Assembly (NCBI RefSeq): GCF_000814845.2
Contig: NZ_CP010431.2
Span: 4,340,001-4,404,000, forward strand
Direction: 5' to 3'
DNA length: 64,000 nt
From: Pandoraea sputorum
Lineage (GTDB): Bacteria > Pseudomonadota > Gammaproteobacteria > Burkholderiales > Burkholderiaceae
This document shows, piece after piece, positions 36,355-46,613 of this stretch (its first letter is position 1; the number at the start of each line of letters is the position of its first letter). A model generated the notes under the pieces. That model did not search any database. It was given only the letters and a program-made list of their open reading frames with translations, and was not told the origin of the DNA. The position numbers were made by a program, and so were the translations under genes.

Positions 36355-37207
36355 CCTTCGCGTCGAGGTACAGCCGCGACGCGTAGACCGCGTAGACGTT
36401 CGTTCCCTGCAACTCGTACTCGGGCAGCACGCGCACCAGCGAACCGCTGCGCAGCGCCGAGAGTGCCGAGAGCAACGGCACCGGCCCCACGCCACAGCCG
36501 CTGATGAGCGCCGCCGCCAGCGAGTCGGCGGTGTTCACGCGTAGCCGCCCCGACGGCACCGGCAGCTTCACGCTGCCGTCCGGGCCTTCGAAAAGCCAGT
36601 GATCCACGGAGTAATGCGGCGCATTGAGACGGACCTGCGTGTGCTGCGCCAGTTCGTCCAGCGAGCGCGGGGCGCCATACCTGGCGAGATACTGGGGGGC
36701 TGCGCATAGCACCGACGCCATCCGGCAAATCCGCGCCGACACCAGCCCCGAATCGGGCAATTGCGCCGTCGCGAGCCGCAGCGACACGTCGATGTTCTCT
36801 TCCAGTAGATCGGGCACGCGCGAGGACAGCAATAAGTCGGCCTCGACGTCCGGGTACTGCTCAAGGAAGCGCGCCAGTGCGGGCACCACGAACACTTGCC
36901 CGAAGCTGGCTGGCGCGTGCAGACGCAGCGTGCCGCTGGGCGCGGCGCTCGCGGCCCCGGCTTCGGCCTCCGAGACATCGACCAGCGCAATGATGTCGCG
37001 GCAACGATCAAGGTAGCGCTTGCCTGCGTCAGTCAGGGCAAGCTTACGCGTCGTGCGATGCAGCAGCCGCGTACGCAGGTGCGCTTCGAGCTCGGAGATC
37101 GCCTTGGACACTTGAGGCGTGGTCATGTCGAGCGCGCGCGCCGCACCGGCAAAGCTCGCGACGTCGGCCACGCGTACGAAGATCCGCATGTTCTTTAAGG
37201 TGTTCAT
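36254..37207 (-). CDS. LysR-family regulator (CrgA/DmlR-like)
   Basis: 317 residues starting MNTLKNMRIFVRVADVASF with ALDMTTPQVSKAISELE as the recognition region and L-H-R-T-T-R-K-L-A-L-T-D-A-G as the wing, typical of the CrgA/DmlR branch. ATG 37207 is preferred over 37267. The C-terminal 33 codons overlap the convergent MFS gene. Confidence 0.87.
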   Translation of the reverse strand: MNTLKNMRIFVRVADVASFAGAARALDMTTPQVSKAISELEAHLRTRLLHRTTRKLALTDAGKRYLDRCRDIIALVDVSEAEAGAASAAPSGTLRLHAPASFGQVFVVPALARFLEQYPDVEADLLLSSRVPDLLEENIDVSLRLATAQLPDSGLVSARICRMASVLCAAPQYLARYGAPRSLDELAQHTQVRLNAPHYSVDHWLFEGPDGSVKLPVPSGRLRVNTADSLAAALISGCGVGPVPLLSALSALRSGSLVRVLPEYELQGTNVYAVYASRLYLDAKVKTWIEFLRTFVEQALSAPDAAAIAQPLRSAGR

Positions 37208-37418
37208 GGAAGGCGATGATATCGCGGGACGGGGATAGCACAGACGATGAAGCCACTGCGAGGACAAAGGCGTACCCGGCGAGATAACCGTCAGTCATAT
37301 GCACGTGCGGCGATATTGGTTGGGATTGGCCTTCGCGCGAGGTATCCTAGCGGCCCGATCAGATGTATCTGAGCGCAATGAGCGCACTGATGGCCCTTTC
37401 GCCGACGAGACTATTCGC

Positions 37419-38018
37419 ATGACCGATATCACCACCCGCCAAGCCGATCATCCTATCGACCCGCAATTCGTGGCCCGCTGGTCGCCGCGCGCGTTCAAGG
37501 ATGAAACGATTCCCGAAGCCACCCTGCTGTCGTTCTTCGAAGCCGCCCGCTGGGCGCCGTCGGCCTACAATGCGCAACCGTGGCGCTTTGTCTTCGCCCG
37601 CCGCGGCACGCCGCACTGGGAGCAGTTCGTCGGCTTCCTCAACGAGTTCAACCAGACGTGGGCCAAGAACGCCGCCGCCATCGTCCTCGTGATCTCGAAG
37701 TCGACGCTCACGCCTCCGGGCAGCGACAAGGAAGTCCCGGCCCCGACCCACAGCTTCGACGCAGGTGCCGCATGGGGCTACCTCGCGCTGCAAGCCTCGC
37801 TCTCGGGCTGGGCGACGCACGGTCTGGCCGGTATCGAACACGACAAAATCCGTAACGAACTCGATCTGTCGCCGAAGTACAAGATCGAAGCGGCCATCGC
37901 CATCGGTCGTCCGGGCGGCGACGTGAACGCACTGCCCGAAGGCCTGCGCGCCCGTGAAGTGCCGAGCCCGCGCGAGCCGATCGCCAAGATCGCTTCGGAA
38001 GGCCGCTTCGCGTTCTGA
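37419..38018 (+). CDS. Nitroreductase-family protein
   Basis: 199 residues. FMN-binding features are R-W-S-P-R-A-F near residue 21, EAARWAPSAYNAQPWRFVF and the later GYLALQASLSGWATHG. Likely an NAD(P)H-dependent oxidoreductase; substrate unknown. ATG 37419 gives the family-typical start, and an upstream in-frame ATG at 37299 is less likely. Confidence 0.88.
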   Translation: MTDITTRQADHPIDPQFVARWSPRAFKDETIPEATLLSFFEAARWAPSAYNAQPWRFVFARRGTPHWEQFVGFLNEFNQTWAKNAAAIVLVISKSTLTPPGSDKEVPAPTHSFDAGAAWGYLALQASLSGWATHGLAGIEHDKIRNELDLSPKYKIEAAIAIGRPGGDVNALPEGLRAREVPSPREPIAKIASEGRFAF

Positions 38019-38061
38019 CGCTTCGCGCCTGTCGTCGCCACGTGGCTGACGGCGACGCATG

Positions 38062-38105
38062 AAAAAACCCCGCCGGATCGCAAGACCCGGCGGGGTTTCT
38101 GTTTG
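38062..38105. terminator. Bidirectional terminator between nitroreductase and RND operon
   Basis: A 12-bp perfect stem (38065-38076 with 38087-38098) is flanked by six A on one side and a T-rich stretch on the other. It can stop transcription of both convergent units. Confidence 0.85.
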
Positions 38106-38137
38106 ACGACGATCTATGCGATCACGCTACGATCACG

Positions 38138-39598
38138 TCACGACGCGTCATCCTCAGGCTTCCATCCGCCACCGAGCGCACGATATAACGCCACGTGATT
38201 GACGAGCACTCGCTGCTTCACATCGATCAGCTGCTGCGCCGCGTGGAATTCGCTGCGCTGGGCGTCGAGCAATTCGAGATAGCTCGCGACCCCGTTCACG
38301 TAACGACGCTTGGCCAGCCGCAGTCGCTCGCGTTCGCCATCGGACACACGCTTCTGCGCCTGATACTGGCGCGCGAGCAGTTGCTGCGCTGTGAGCGCAT
38401 CGTCGACTTCCGCGAACGCCGTCTGGATCGTGCGCTCGTACGAGACGACCGCCATCTCTTTGCGGACGTTCGCCAGATTGAGGCCCTGAATGTTGCGCCC
38501 GCCGCTGAAGATCGGCACGGTGATCTGCGGCATGAAGGACCACACGCCGGTGCCCGCCCCGAACAAATCCGAGAAGCTGGCGCTGGCGGTGCCGATGTCG
38601 GTCGTCAGTCTGACCGACGGGAAAAACGCCGCACGCGCCGCACCGATATTCGCGTTGGCTCCGCGCAACTTCGCTTCGGCCTGACGAATGTCGGGACGAC
38701 GCATCAGCAACGACGACGGCAAGCCCGCCGCGACCGGCACCACGAAAGCACCGTCGAGCGACGATGCCGCCGCAGGCTTCGCGCCAACGTCACCGGTGAG
38801 CACCTGCAACGCGTGCACGATCTCGCTACGCTGACGTTCGCGTTCGGCGAGCGCCGCCCGCGCCACTTCGACCTGCGTCGTCTCCGTGTTCAGGTCGAGG
38901 TCGTCGACCAGCCCACGCTCGGCACGCAGACGAATGACGCGAATGCCGTCCTCACGTGCCGCCAGCACATCGCGGGCGTAAGCAATCTGCTCGTTCGCGG
39001 CGACCAGCCCGATATAGGACGTCGCCACCTCCGCCACCAGACTGACCTGCGCCGCGCGTTGCGCTTCCTCGCTCGACAGATACTCCTGAAGCGCGGCGTC
39101 GCGCAGACTACGCACGCGCCCGAAGAAGTCCAGCTCGAACGCACTCACGCCCACCGTCGCACGCACGTCGTTGGCGACATAACCGCCCGGCATATTGCTT
39201 GCGCCATCGGGTTGCCCGGCCGAGCCGGAGTAGCGCTGACGGGAGAACGCGCCGCCTGCCTGAACGCTCGGCAGCAGATTGGCCGACTCGATGCCGTACA
39301 ACGCGCGCGCTTCCTGCACGCGCAACGACGCCAGTCGCAAGTCGCGATTCTGCGCGAGCGCACGGCGAATCAGCGTCTGCAAGTCCGCGTCCGTGAAAAC
39401 GTCGGCCCAATCGGCGTCGGCGGAGAGCGGATCGGCGAGTGCAAGATGCACACCGCTGCCCGTCGGCGCTTCGTACGTCGTCGGCATCGGCGCAGCGGGA
39501 CGCTCATACGTGGGCGCCATCGTGCATCCGGCCAGCAGCGCGAACAGGCACACACCGGCCACGGTTATCCCGCGCATGCGGGGGCGAAACATCGTCAT
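38138..39598 (-). CDS. NodT/OprM-family outer-membrane efflux lipoprotein
   Basis: 486 residues with lipobox LLAGC followed by TMAPTYERPAAP, then the two-repeat outer-membrane-efflux domain (A-D-W-A-D-V-F-T-D-A-D-L-Q-T-L; LLMRRPDIRQAEAKLRGANA). The start ATG overlaps the RND pump stop (ATGA). Last gene of the tripartite operon. Confidence 0.93.
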   Translation of the reverse strand: MTMFRPRMRGITVAGVCLFALLAGCTMAPTYERPAAPMPTTYEAPTGSGVHLALADPLSADADWADVFTDADLQTLIRRALAQNRDLRLASLRVQEARALYGIESANLLPSVQAGGAFSRQRYSGSAGQPDGASNMPGGYVANDVRATVGVSAFELDFFGRVRSLRDAALQEYLSSEEAQRAAQVSLVAEVATSYIGLVAANEQIAYARDVLAAREDGIRVIRLRAERGLVDDLDLNTETTQVEVARAALAERERQRSEIVHALQVLTGDVGAKPAAASSLDGAFVVPVAAGLPSSLLMRRPDIRQAEAKLRGANANIGAARAAFFPSVRLTTDIGTASASFSDLFGAGTGVWSFMPQITVPIFSGGRNIQGLNLANVRKEMAVVSYERTIQTAFAEVDDALTAQQLLARQYQAQKRVSDGERERLRLAKRRYVNGVASYLELLDAQRSEFHAAQQLIDVKQRVLVNHVALYRALGGGWKPEDDAS

Positions 39599-42500
39599 AC
39601 CTTCCCCTCAACGGCCGGTGCAGCGTCATGTGCATCGTGCGGCGCATCCTTACCCGGATGCGAGCGGCGCACAAAGCGGCCCACCAGCAGGAAAAACAGT
39701 GGCACCAGGAAGATCGCCAGCACCGTGGCCGTCACGATCCCGCCCAGCACGGCCACACCGATCGCGCGCTGCGCACCCGACGCCGGGCCGGTCGCAATCG
39801 CAAGCGGTACCACGCCGAAGCCGAACGCCAGCGATGTCATCACGATCGGACGCAAGCGTAGTCGCGCAGCTTCCACCGCCGCGTCGAACCACGTCATGCC
39901 CTGCCTGGCGAGATCGTTGGCCACTTCCACAATCAGAATCGCGTTCTTCGCCGAGAGGCCGATGGTCGCAATCAGGCCCACCTTGAAGTAGATGTCGTTG
40001 GGCATGCCCATCAGACTCACCGCACCGAGTGCGCCGATCACGCCGAGCGGCACCACCATGATGACCGCCGCCGGAATCGCCCAACTCTCGTAAAGCGCCG
40101 CGAGCGCGAGGAAAACCACAAGCACCGACAACGCAAACAGGATCGGTGCCTGCGCGCCCGACGCCCGCTCTTCGAGCGACTGACCGCTCCACTCGTGCCC
40201 GATGCCCGCAGGCATCTCCGACATCAATTGCTCCATGCGCGCCATGGCCTCGCCGCTGCTCTTGCCCGGGGCCGATTCGCCCTGCAACGTGAACGACGGA
40301 TAGCCGTTGTAACGCTTCAACTGCGGCGAGCCAAGCTTCCACTTGAGCGTGACGAACGAGGACAGCGGCACCATCTCGCCACTGGCGTTGCGCACGCGCA
40401 GATTGCCGATGTCTTCCGGCGACACACGCTGACGCCCGTCCGACTGCACGACCACGCGGCGATTCTCCGCACCCAGCATGAAGTCGCCCACATACTCCGA
40501 GCCGAACATGGTGGCGAGCGTGGTGTTCACGTCGTCCATGCTGACCTTGAGCGCTTCCATCTTGCGACGGTCGATGGCGATGTCGATCTGCGGCACATCG
40601 CCCTGCCCGGCAAAGATCACGTTTTTGAGCACCGGATCCTTAGCCGCCTTTTGCAGCAACTCGTCGCGCGCGGCGGTGAACACTTCCGCGCCCACGCCAG
40701 CACGATCCTGCAACCGAAGATTGAAGCCGTTCGACGAACCGAGTTCGGGCAGTGCCGGGCTGTTCATCGCGATCATCATGCGGTCCGGCTGGCCGGTGAA
40801 CTTCGCGTTCACCCGCTCGACGATGGCGTTCACGCCGTCATGCTTTGACGTGCGCTCGTGCCAGTCCTTGAGCGTGACGTACAACATGCCGCCGCCGGGG
40901 CCCGCACCGAACTCGTTCCAGCCGCCCAGCACGAACACGTGCTTGACCGGCTCGTTCTGCATCAGATAGCGCTCGATACGCTTGAGCGCCGTCATCGCTT
41001 CGGGCAACGTCGCGCCCTGTGGCTCGGAGGCCATCACCATGAAGCTGCCGGTATCTTCCTCCGGCACGAAGGCCGACGGCAGACGCATGAACGCCAGCGG
41101 CACCGCGATCAGAATCGCGCCGTACACCAGCATCGAGCGCCACGGATGACGAAGCGTCTTGTCGACCCGGCGTCTGTAGCGCTCGGTGCCCATCGCGAAG
41201 GTACGGTTGAACCAGCCGAAGAAGCCGCGCTTCTCGTGATGGTCGTGCGCCACCGGACGCAGCAACGTCGCGCAGAGCGCCGGGGTCAGCGAGAGCGCGA
41301 GGAATGCGGAGAAGCTGATCGAGACCGCAAGCGTGACCGCGAACTGCCGGTAGATGTTGCCCACCGCGCCCGAGAAGAACGCCATCGGAATGAACACCAT
41401 CACCAGCACCACCGTAATGCCGATGATGGCGCCACTGATCTGCTTCATCGCCTTGACCGTCGCCGCGTAAGGGGACAGCCCCTCCTCGACCATGATCCGC
41501 TCGGTGTTTTCCACCACGACGATGGCATCGTCCACCAGAATGCCGATGGCTAGCACCATGCCGAACATCGTAAGTGTGTTGACGGAGTACCCGAGGCCCA
41601 GCAATACGCCGAACGTGCCCAGCAAAGCGACCGGCACGACGAGCGTCGGGATCAGCGTCGCACGCAGGTTCTGCATGAACAGGTACATCACGATGAACAC
41701 GAGCACGATGGCTTCGAGCAGCGTCTTCACGACCTTCTGGATCGATACCTTCACGAACGACGCCGTCTCATAGGGCATCTGATATTCGACGCCCGCCGGG
41801 AACAGCTTCGCCTGTTCGTCCATCACGGCGCGCACGGCCTTCATCACCTCGACGGCGTTCGAGCCTGCCGCGAGCTTGATACCCATCGCGGTGGCCGGAA
41901 GCCCGTCGACGCGCGCCGAATAGTTGTAGTCCGACGCGCCCAGTTCCACACGCGCAACGTCGCCCAGCCGGATGGCCGAACCGTCGGCACGCACGCGCAA
42001 CGGAATGCTGGCGAACTGTTCCGGCGTCGAATAGGTGGTGTCGGAGACGACGTTGGCGTTGATCGGCGCGGACGTCGGAGTCGAGCCAGCACCGAGATCG
42101 CCGACCGTCACGCGCGCGTTATAGGCGCGCACCTTGGACACGATGTCCGAGGCCGTGAGATCGAGCGCGACGAGTCTGGCCGGGTCGGGCCAGATGCGAA
42201 TGGCTTTCTCCGTCCCCCAGAACTGCACCTGACCGACGCCCGGCACCCGCTTGAGCTGGTTGACGACTTGCGACGCCGCCAACTCACCCAGATCGAACTC
42301 GCCGATGGCCGGATTGCGCGACGACAGCGTGACCACCATGTGGATGTTGTCGGCCGCACGTTCGACCTTCACGCCATAGCGACGCACGACTTCCGGCAAG
42401 CGCGACTCGACCGTCTTTAGCCGGTTCTGCACTTCCACGGCGGCCAGATCGAGGCTGGTGCCCTGACGGAACGTGAGGTTGACCGACGACTCGCCGTTAC

Positions 42501-42747
42501 CGCTCGTGGCCGACGTGTACATCAGCCCCGGCGCGCCGTTCATCTGACGTTCGATGATAGCCGTGACCGAGTCTTCGACGACCTTCGCCGAAGCGCCCGG
42601 GTAGCTGCTGTACACGCTGACCATCGGCGCAGCAATGTCAGGGTACTGCGCGACGGGTAGCGCCCGAATGGCCAGCAGGCCGACGAGCGTAATCATCAGA
42701 GAGATCACCCAGGCAAAGACCGGGCGATCGATAAAGAAACGAGCCAT
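39595..42747 (-). CDS. RND (HAE1) multidrug efflux pump, AcrB-like
   Basis: 1050 residues, full family length, beginning MARFFIDRPVFAWVISL. The proton-relay aspartates are in GILVDDAIVVVENTERIM and the lysine in IGLSAKNAILIVEVANDL. Two large periplasmic loops are intact. Operon partners are a lipoprotein adaptor upstream (5 bp) and an outer-membrane factor downstream (overlap). It probably exports antibiotics or solvents; the exact spectrum cannot be read from sequence. Confidence 0.95.
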   Translation of the reverse strand: MARFFIDRPVFAWVISLMITLVGLLAIRALPVAQYPDIAAPMVSVYSSYPGASAKVVEDSVTAIIERQMNGAPGLMYTSATSGNGESSVNLTFRQGTSLDLAAVEVQNRLKTVESRLPEVVRRYGVKVERAADNIHMVVTLSSRNPAIGEFDLGELAASQVVNQLKRVPGVGQVQFWGTEKAIRIWPDPARLVALDLTASDIVSKVRAYNARVTVGDLGAGSTPTSAPINANVVSDTTYSTPEQFASIPLRVRADGSAIRLGDVARVELGASDYNYSARVDGLPATAMGIKLAAGSNAVEVMKAVRAVMDEQAKLFPAGVEYQMPYETASFVKVSIQKVVKTLLEAIVLVFIVMYLFMQNLRATLIPTLVVPVALLGTFGVLLGLGYSVNTLTMFGMVLAIGILVDDAIVVVENTERIMVEEGLSPYAATVKAMKQISGAIIGITVVLVMVFIPMAFFSGAVGNIYRQFAVTLAVSISFSAFLALSLTPALCATLLRPVAHDHHEKRGFFGWFNRTFAMGTERYRRRVDKTLRHPWRSMLVYGAILIAVPLAFMRLPSAFVPEEDTGSFMVMASEPQGATLPEAMTALKRIERYLMQNEPVKHVFVLGGWNEFGAGPGGGMLYVTLKDWHERTSKHDGVNAIVERVNAKFTGQPDRMMIAMNSPALPELGSSNGFNLRLQDRAGVGAEVFTAARDELLQKAAKDPVLKNVIFAGQGDVPQIDIAIDRRKMEALKVSMDDVNTTLATMFGSEYVGDFMLGAENRRVVVQSDGRQRVSPEDIGNLRVRNASGEMVPLSSFVTLKWKLGSPQLKRYNGYPSFTLQGESAPGKSSGEAMARMEQLMSEMPAGIGHEWSGQSLEERASGAQAPILFALSVLVVFLALAALYESWAIPAAVIMVVPLGVIGALGAVSLMGMPNDIYFKVGLIATIGLSAKNAILIVEVANDLARQGMTWFDAAVEAARLRLRPIVMTSLAFGFGVVPLAIATGPASGAQRAIGVAVLGGIVTATVLAIFLVPLFFLLVGRFVRRSHPGKDAPHDAHDAAPAVEGKV

Positions 42748-42752
42748 TTGGA

Positions 42753-44021
42753 TTACGTCTCCGCTTTGGAGGCCGGACTGCCGTTGCCCTGAGGCCTGGC
42801 GTCGGTGGACTTGGCGGTGTCTTCGCCAGCGCGCTTCACGTCTTTGGCGTCATTGCCCGCGACCTTGGTCTTGACCTTCATGCCATCGGAGAACTGCGTC
42901 AGGTTCTGAACGATGACCTGCTCGCCGCCCTTGAGACCGTCCGTCACCAGCCAGTCATGACCTTCGATGGTGTCGGCGTGGACTTTGCGGTCGTGCACGC
43001 GGCCGTCGGCGTCGACCACACGGACGATGGCGCCCGCCGTCGTGCGCGTGAGCGCCTCGCGCGGCACACGCACCACGTTCGGATTCACCGCGCCCTGCAT
43101 GCGCACTTGTACGAACGCGCCGGGTAACAGCACGCCGTCCGGGTTCGGCAGCAAGGCGCGCATGGCGATGGTGTCCGTGCCGGGGTCGACGGCCAGATCC
43201 GTGAAGAGCAGCTTGCCTGGCAAGGTGTACTCGCGCCCGTCCGGCAGCGTGACGTGCACCTGCGGCGCAGCCGCCTCATTGCCATGCTCCAGCTTGCCCG
43301 CCCGAAGGTCGCGCGTCATCGCGTAGACCTGTGCGGCGGGCTGCGAGAAGTTCACGTAGATCGGATCGATCTGTTCTACACGCGTGAGCAGTGTGGGCGA
43401 GTCGAGACCGACCAGCGCGCCTTCGGTGACTTCGGCACGACGCACGCGTCCCGCGATCGGCGAGACCACGCTCGTGTAGCCAAGGTTGAGTTCCGCTTTG
43501 CGCACTTCGGCGCGGGCGGCCAGCACTTCGGCTCGCGTACGCGCTTCGGCGGCACGAGACTCGGCGTCTTCACGGGCGCTAATGGCGCGCTCTTCAAGCA
43601 GGCCACGATAGCGCTCGATCTTGTCTTTCGCGGAATCGTGCTCGGCTTGCGCCTTGGCGAGCGCACCGCGTGCGGCATCGAGCGCAGCGGACAGCGGCTG
43701 CGGGTCGATGCGGAACAGCACGTCGCCCTTGGCGACCTTCTGGCCTTCCTGATATTTACGTTCCATGACGACGCCACCCGCCCGGGCGCGCACGTCGGCA
43801 CTGCGGTAGGCCTCGAGCCGGCCGGGCTGCTCCGTCGTGAGCGGCTCGGCGCGACGCTCGACCGTGCGCACGACGGCCTCCGGTGTGGCGTCGGCTTCTT
43901 CCTTTTTGTCACGACCAGAGCACGCGGCGAGAAGCAACACGCTGGCGATCAGGGTGGTGGAGACACCCGTCAGGACTCCGAAACGGGTACGGAGAGTTCG
44001 GTTATCGATTTTCGATGACAT
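42753..44021 (-). CDS. RND periplasmic adaptor lipoprotein, AcrA-like
   Basis: 422 residues. Lipobox LLLAACSGRD, lipoyl halves around ADVRARAGGVVMERKYQEG and L-G-Y-T-S-V-V-S-P-I-A-G-R-V, a coiled-coil hairpin at about residues 105-175, then the beta-barrel and membrane-proximal domains. The charged C-terminal tail of about 35 residues is low complexity. First gene of the RND operon, divergent from a LysR gene 320 bp away. Confidence 0.94.
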   Translation of the reverse strand: MSSKIDNRTLRTRFGVLTGVSTTLIASVLLLAACSGRDKKEEADATPEAVVRTVERRAEPLTTEQPGRLEAYRSADVRARAGGVVMERKYQEGQKVAKGDVLFRIDPQPLSAALDAARGALAKAQAEHDSAKDKIERYRGLLEERAISAREDAESRAAEARTRAEVLAARAEVRKAELNLGYTSVVSPIAGRVRRAEVTEGALVGLDSPTLLTRVEQIDPIYVNFSQPAAQVYAMTRDLRAGKLEHGNEAAAPQVHVTLPDGREYTLPGKLLFTDLAVDPGTDTIAMRALLPNPDGVLLPGAFVQVRMQGAVNPNVVRVPREALTRTTAGAIVRVVDADGRVHDRKVHADTIEGHDWLVTDGLKGGEQVIVQNLTQFSDGMKVKTKVAGNDAKDVKRAGEDTAKSTDARPQGNGSPASKAET

Positions 44022-44341
44022 GTAAGCACGTTGGATTTACGACATCCGGTCAAGGGTGTCGCAACCGCGTTCGGTGCGCGGCGTCGAGCGACAGGCTGGC
44101 TGCAAGCGAGCCAGCGATGAGGGGAGGACCGGGGGCCCCGCATCGCTCCAGAGACACCATGGACGGCAGGTACGCGTTGCGCGAAGGAGGTCTATGCCCG
44201 AGACCACCGGACCGGGGGGATCCGGTCGTCTGCCGCCAAGCCTATGTTGGCATTTCAATCTGGCGTTTCATATTGGAGCTGCGCGATTCTGCCGCGAAAT
44301 TGTTGTTAGAAAAAGTTGGAACCTATCTATAAAATGAATGG
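44022..44341. promoter_or_regulatory. Divergent spacer of RND operon and its LysR gene
   Basis: 320 bp with no gene. It contains an inverted repeat ACCGGA / TCCGGT (about 44198-44229) and an AT-rich end (44290-44335, TATAAA near 44330) that probably holds the LysR promoter. The LysR protein is expected to bind here. Confidence 0.45.
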
Positions 44342-45214
44342 ATGAACTGGACAATAGAACAATTGCGCTACTTTGTGGCGGCAGCGGAAGACGGCTCGAT
44401 ATCCGCTGCCGCCCGTCGTATGGGGAAAGCCCAGTCGGCAGTGAGTACGGCGATTTCGCTGCTCGAAGCGGATTTGGGATTTGAACTATTCGACCGCAGC
44501 CGCCGAAACGCGCGCCTCACCGATCAGGGCGAGGTGATGCTGCTCGAAGCCAAGGAATTGTTGCGGCAGGCCGAGGGGCTGAACCATCGGGCGAACGCGC
44601 TGGCGTTTGGCGAACAGCCCCAGTTGTCGCTGGCGCTCGACGAAGCGTTGCCGTATCAGGCCGTCAGCGAACTGGTGCGCGATCTCGCCTATCAGTTCGC
44701 CTACCTCGAATTGACGCTGCTCAACGGCACCTCGACGGAAGTCGCCGAGTACGTGGAGAAGCAGCGCGCGGATATTGGCTTTCACGTCGACCGTGGCGCG
44801 CTCTCGTCGGCGCTGGGCCATAAGTACATCGGCTCGGCCGTGCAGGGCGTGTTCGTGGCGGGCGACCATCCGCTGGCGTATCGCGATCAGGTCACGCGCG
44901 GGGATCTCGCGAAATACCGTCAGCTTCTGTTGCAAATGGACGACATCACGCCGTTGCAACTGAGTCCATCGATCTGGCGCGCGGACAGCTCGTACGTCAT
45001 CGCCAGCATGGTCGTGGATAAGCTGGGCTGGGCGGTGCTGCCCATCGATATTGCGGAATACGAAGATCTGCACGAACTTCGCTGCGACGATCTGGGACTT
45101 CCGCAATTGCCGGTGCGCATGCTGTGGCGGTTCGGTCGCGAACCCAACGATGTCATGCGCTGGTGCGAAGCGCGTTTCGCCGAATTGCTGCGCGCGAGTG
45201 CGCCACAAGCGTGA
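44342..45214 (+). CDS. LysR-family regulator divergent from RND operon
   Basis: 290 residues: WTIEQLRYFVAAAEDGSIS with AQSAVSTAISLLEADLG, then an effector domain. Divergent adjacency to the adaptor gene makes it the likely regulator of the pump, as in CeoR- or BpeT-type systems; that parallel is by arrangement only. No clear ribosome site before ATG 44342. Confidence 0.86.
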   Translation: MNWTIEQLRYFVAAAEDGSISAAARRMGKAQSAVSTAISLLEADLGFELFDRSRRNARLTDQGEVMLLEAKELLRQAEGLNHRANALAFGEQPQLSLALDEALPYQAVSELVRDLAYQFAYLELTLLNGTSTEVAEYVEKQRADIGFHVDRGALSSALGHKYIGSAVQGVFVAGDHPLAYRDQVTRGDLAKYRQLLLQMDDITPLQLSPSIWRADSSYVIASMVVDKLGWAVLPIDIAEYEDLHELRCDDLGLPQLPVRMLWRFGREPNDVMRWCEARFAELLRASAPQA

Positions 45215-45278
45215 GTTTGCGTGACAAGCGATGCACGACTCAGAGAATCACCGATTGCCACACGGTGCACACACAGTG

Positions 45279-45297
45279 CCGTTACCGTAGGTAACGG
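45279..45297. promoter_or_regulatory. Perfect 8-bp inverted repeat upstream of ankyrin gene
   Basis: CCGTTACC-GTA-GGTAACGG lies 44 bp before the ankyrin-gene start. The short 3-bp spacer suggests a protein-binding dyad rather than a terminator. No T-run follows. Confidence 0.5.
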
Positions 45298-45340
45298 TTA
45301 TGGAACCGCGCATCGCAGACGCCCTCAAGGAGAGCCAGCA

Positions 45341-45985
45341 ATGGCGAAACCGTCGAAAACAGCGCTATTCAATGCAGCCCGGAAGTGGGATTGCGTCACG
45401 GTGGCGGAATTGCTGACCGAGGCCCCGGACCTCGTTTACGCCATGGATCCGAAGCACCGGACGGCGCTGCATCTCGCCTGCTCGATCCGCCCCTCGGAGA
45501 CGGCGGGACTGGCCGAGCCGAACGGCCTGAAGACGGTCGAGACGTTGCTGGAAACGGGCGCGGTGCTGGAGCAAGTCGTCCCGATGGATGAGGATGAGGG
45601 CGATTTTCAGGCGACGGCCCTCTGGTACGCCGTGGCGCGTGGCGAAAACCGTCCGCTCGTGGAATTCTTGCTGCGTCGCGGCGCGAACCCTAGCTATTCG
45701 CTGTGGGCGACCGTCTGGCGCGACGACGATGCCATGTGTCGCGCGCTCCTCGCCCACCGGCCGTTGCTCAATCTGCGCGCCCACGGCGAAACACCGATGT
45801 TCTACGCCGCACGACTGCAACGGCTCGCCACGCTGCGTCTGCTGATCGATGCGGGTGCAGACCCTGCGATTGCCGACGATCGTGGCCGGGATTGTGTGGA
45901 CATCGCCCGCGAACGAAAGCTGCCGAGCGATATTGTTGAGATGTTGGTGGCGCTCAAGGCGCGCATGCCTTGCGCAGAGGGCTGA
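45341..45985 (+). CDS. Ankyrin-repeat protein
   Basis: 214 residues with about four ankyrin repeats; the clearest are HRTALHLACSIRPSE, GETPMFYAARLQRLATLRLL and DAGADPAIADDRG. No signal peptide, so probably cytoplasmic and protein-binding. ATG 45341 has AGGAG eight bases upstream; a longer frame from 45221 is rejected. Ends 6 bp from the convergent yaiI-like gene. Confidence 0.85.
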   Translation: MAKPSKTALFNAARKWDCVTVAELLTEAPDLVYAMDPKHRTALHLACSIRPSETAGLAEPNGLKTVETLLETGAVLEQVVPMDEDEGDFQATALWYAVARGENRPLVEFLLRRGANPSYSLWATVWRDDDAMCRALLAHRPLLNLRAHGETPMFYAARLQRLATLRLLIDAGADPAIADDRGRDCVDIARERKLPSDIVEMLVALKARMPCAEG

Positions 45986-45991
45986 GGAAGC

Positions 45992-46450
45992 CTAACGAGG
46001 TGACTTGCGTTGACGTGCCAGAAAGCGGTCCAGCTCACCGGCAAACGCCTTGCTGTCGCGCGGACTGAACGGGGCGGGACCGCCGGTCTCGATTCCGGCG
46101 GTGCGCAACTGGTCCATCATGTCGCGCACGGACAGGCGCTCTTTGATGTTCTCGTGCGTGAACCAGCTGCCACGCGGGTCGAGCGCACGCCCGCCCTTCT
46201 CGATTACCGCCGCCGCTAGCGGAATGTCGGCGGTAATCACCAGATCCCCGGCTTCGACCATCTCGACGATACGCGCGTCCGCCACGTCGAACCCCGACGG
46301 CACCTGAATCGATCTGACGAACGGCGACGGCGGCGTGCGCAGGAACTGGTTCGCCACCAGCGTCACCATCATTTCTTCACGCTTGGCCGCGCGGAACAGG
46401 ATGTCCTTGATGACTGCGGGGCAGGCGTCGGCGTCGACGAGGACTTGCAT
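45992..46450 (-). CDS. YaiI/YqxD family (UPF0178) protein
   Basis: 152 residues: [18 protein letters not shown] at the start, [11 protein letters not shown] and [11 protein letters not shown] mark UPF0178, a PIN-like fold with conserved acidic residues. It may be a nuclease; no proven role. Confidence 0.92.
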   Translation of the reverse strand: MQVLVDADACPAVIKDILFRAAKREEMMVTLVANQFLRTPPSPFVRSIQVPSGFDVADARIVEMVEAGDLVITADIPLAAAVIEKGGRALDPRGSWFTHENIKERLSVRDMMDQLRTAGIETGGPAPFSPRDSKAFAGELDRFLARQRKSPR

Positions 46451-46613
46451 TTCAGGACTTTTTCGGGAGAGAGGCCGTCATGATACGGCAAGGCGAGCAC
46501 GGTGCCGTCGCGACGAATGCTAGACTCTGGCGCGGCGCGACTTCGCGACACTAGTTCGCAGTACGAATTCGTTCCCCCAACATGATTGTCGACATCATCT
46601 TAGCGAGAGCCTC

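Noticed and set aside
38195..39991. 598-codon open frame antisense to the outer-membrane efflux gene
   Set aside because: No domain or ribosome site. The opposite strand has lipobox and efflux repeats.
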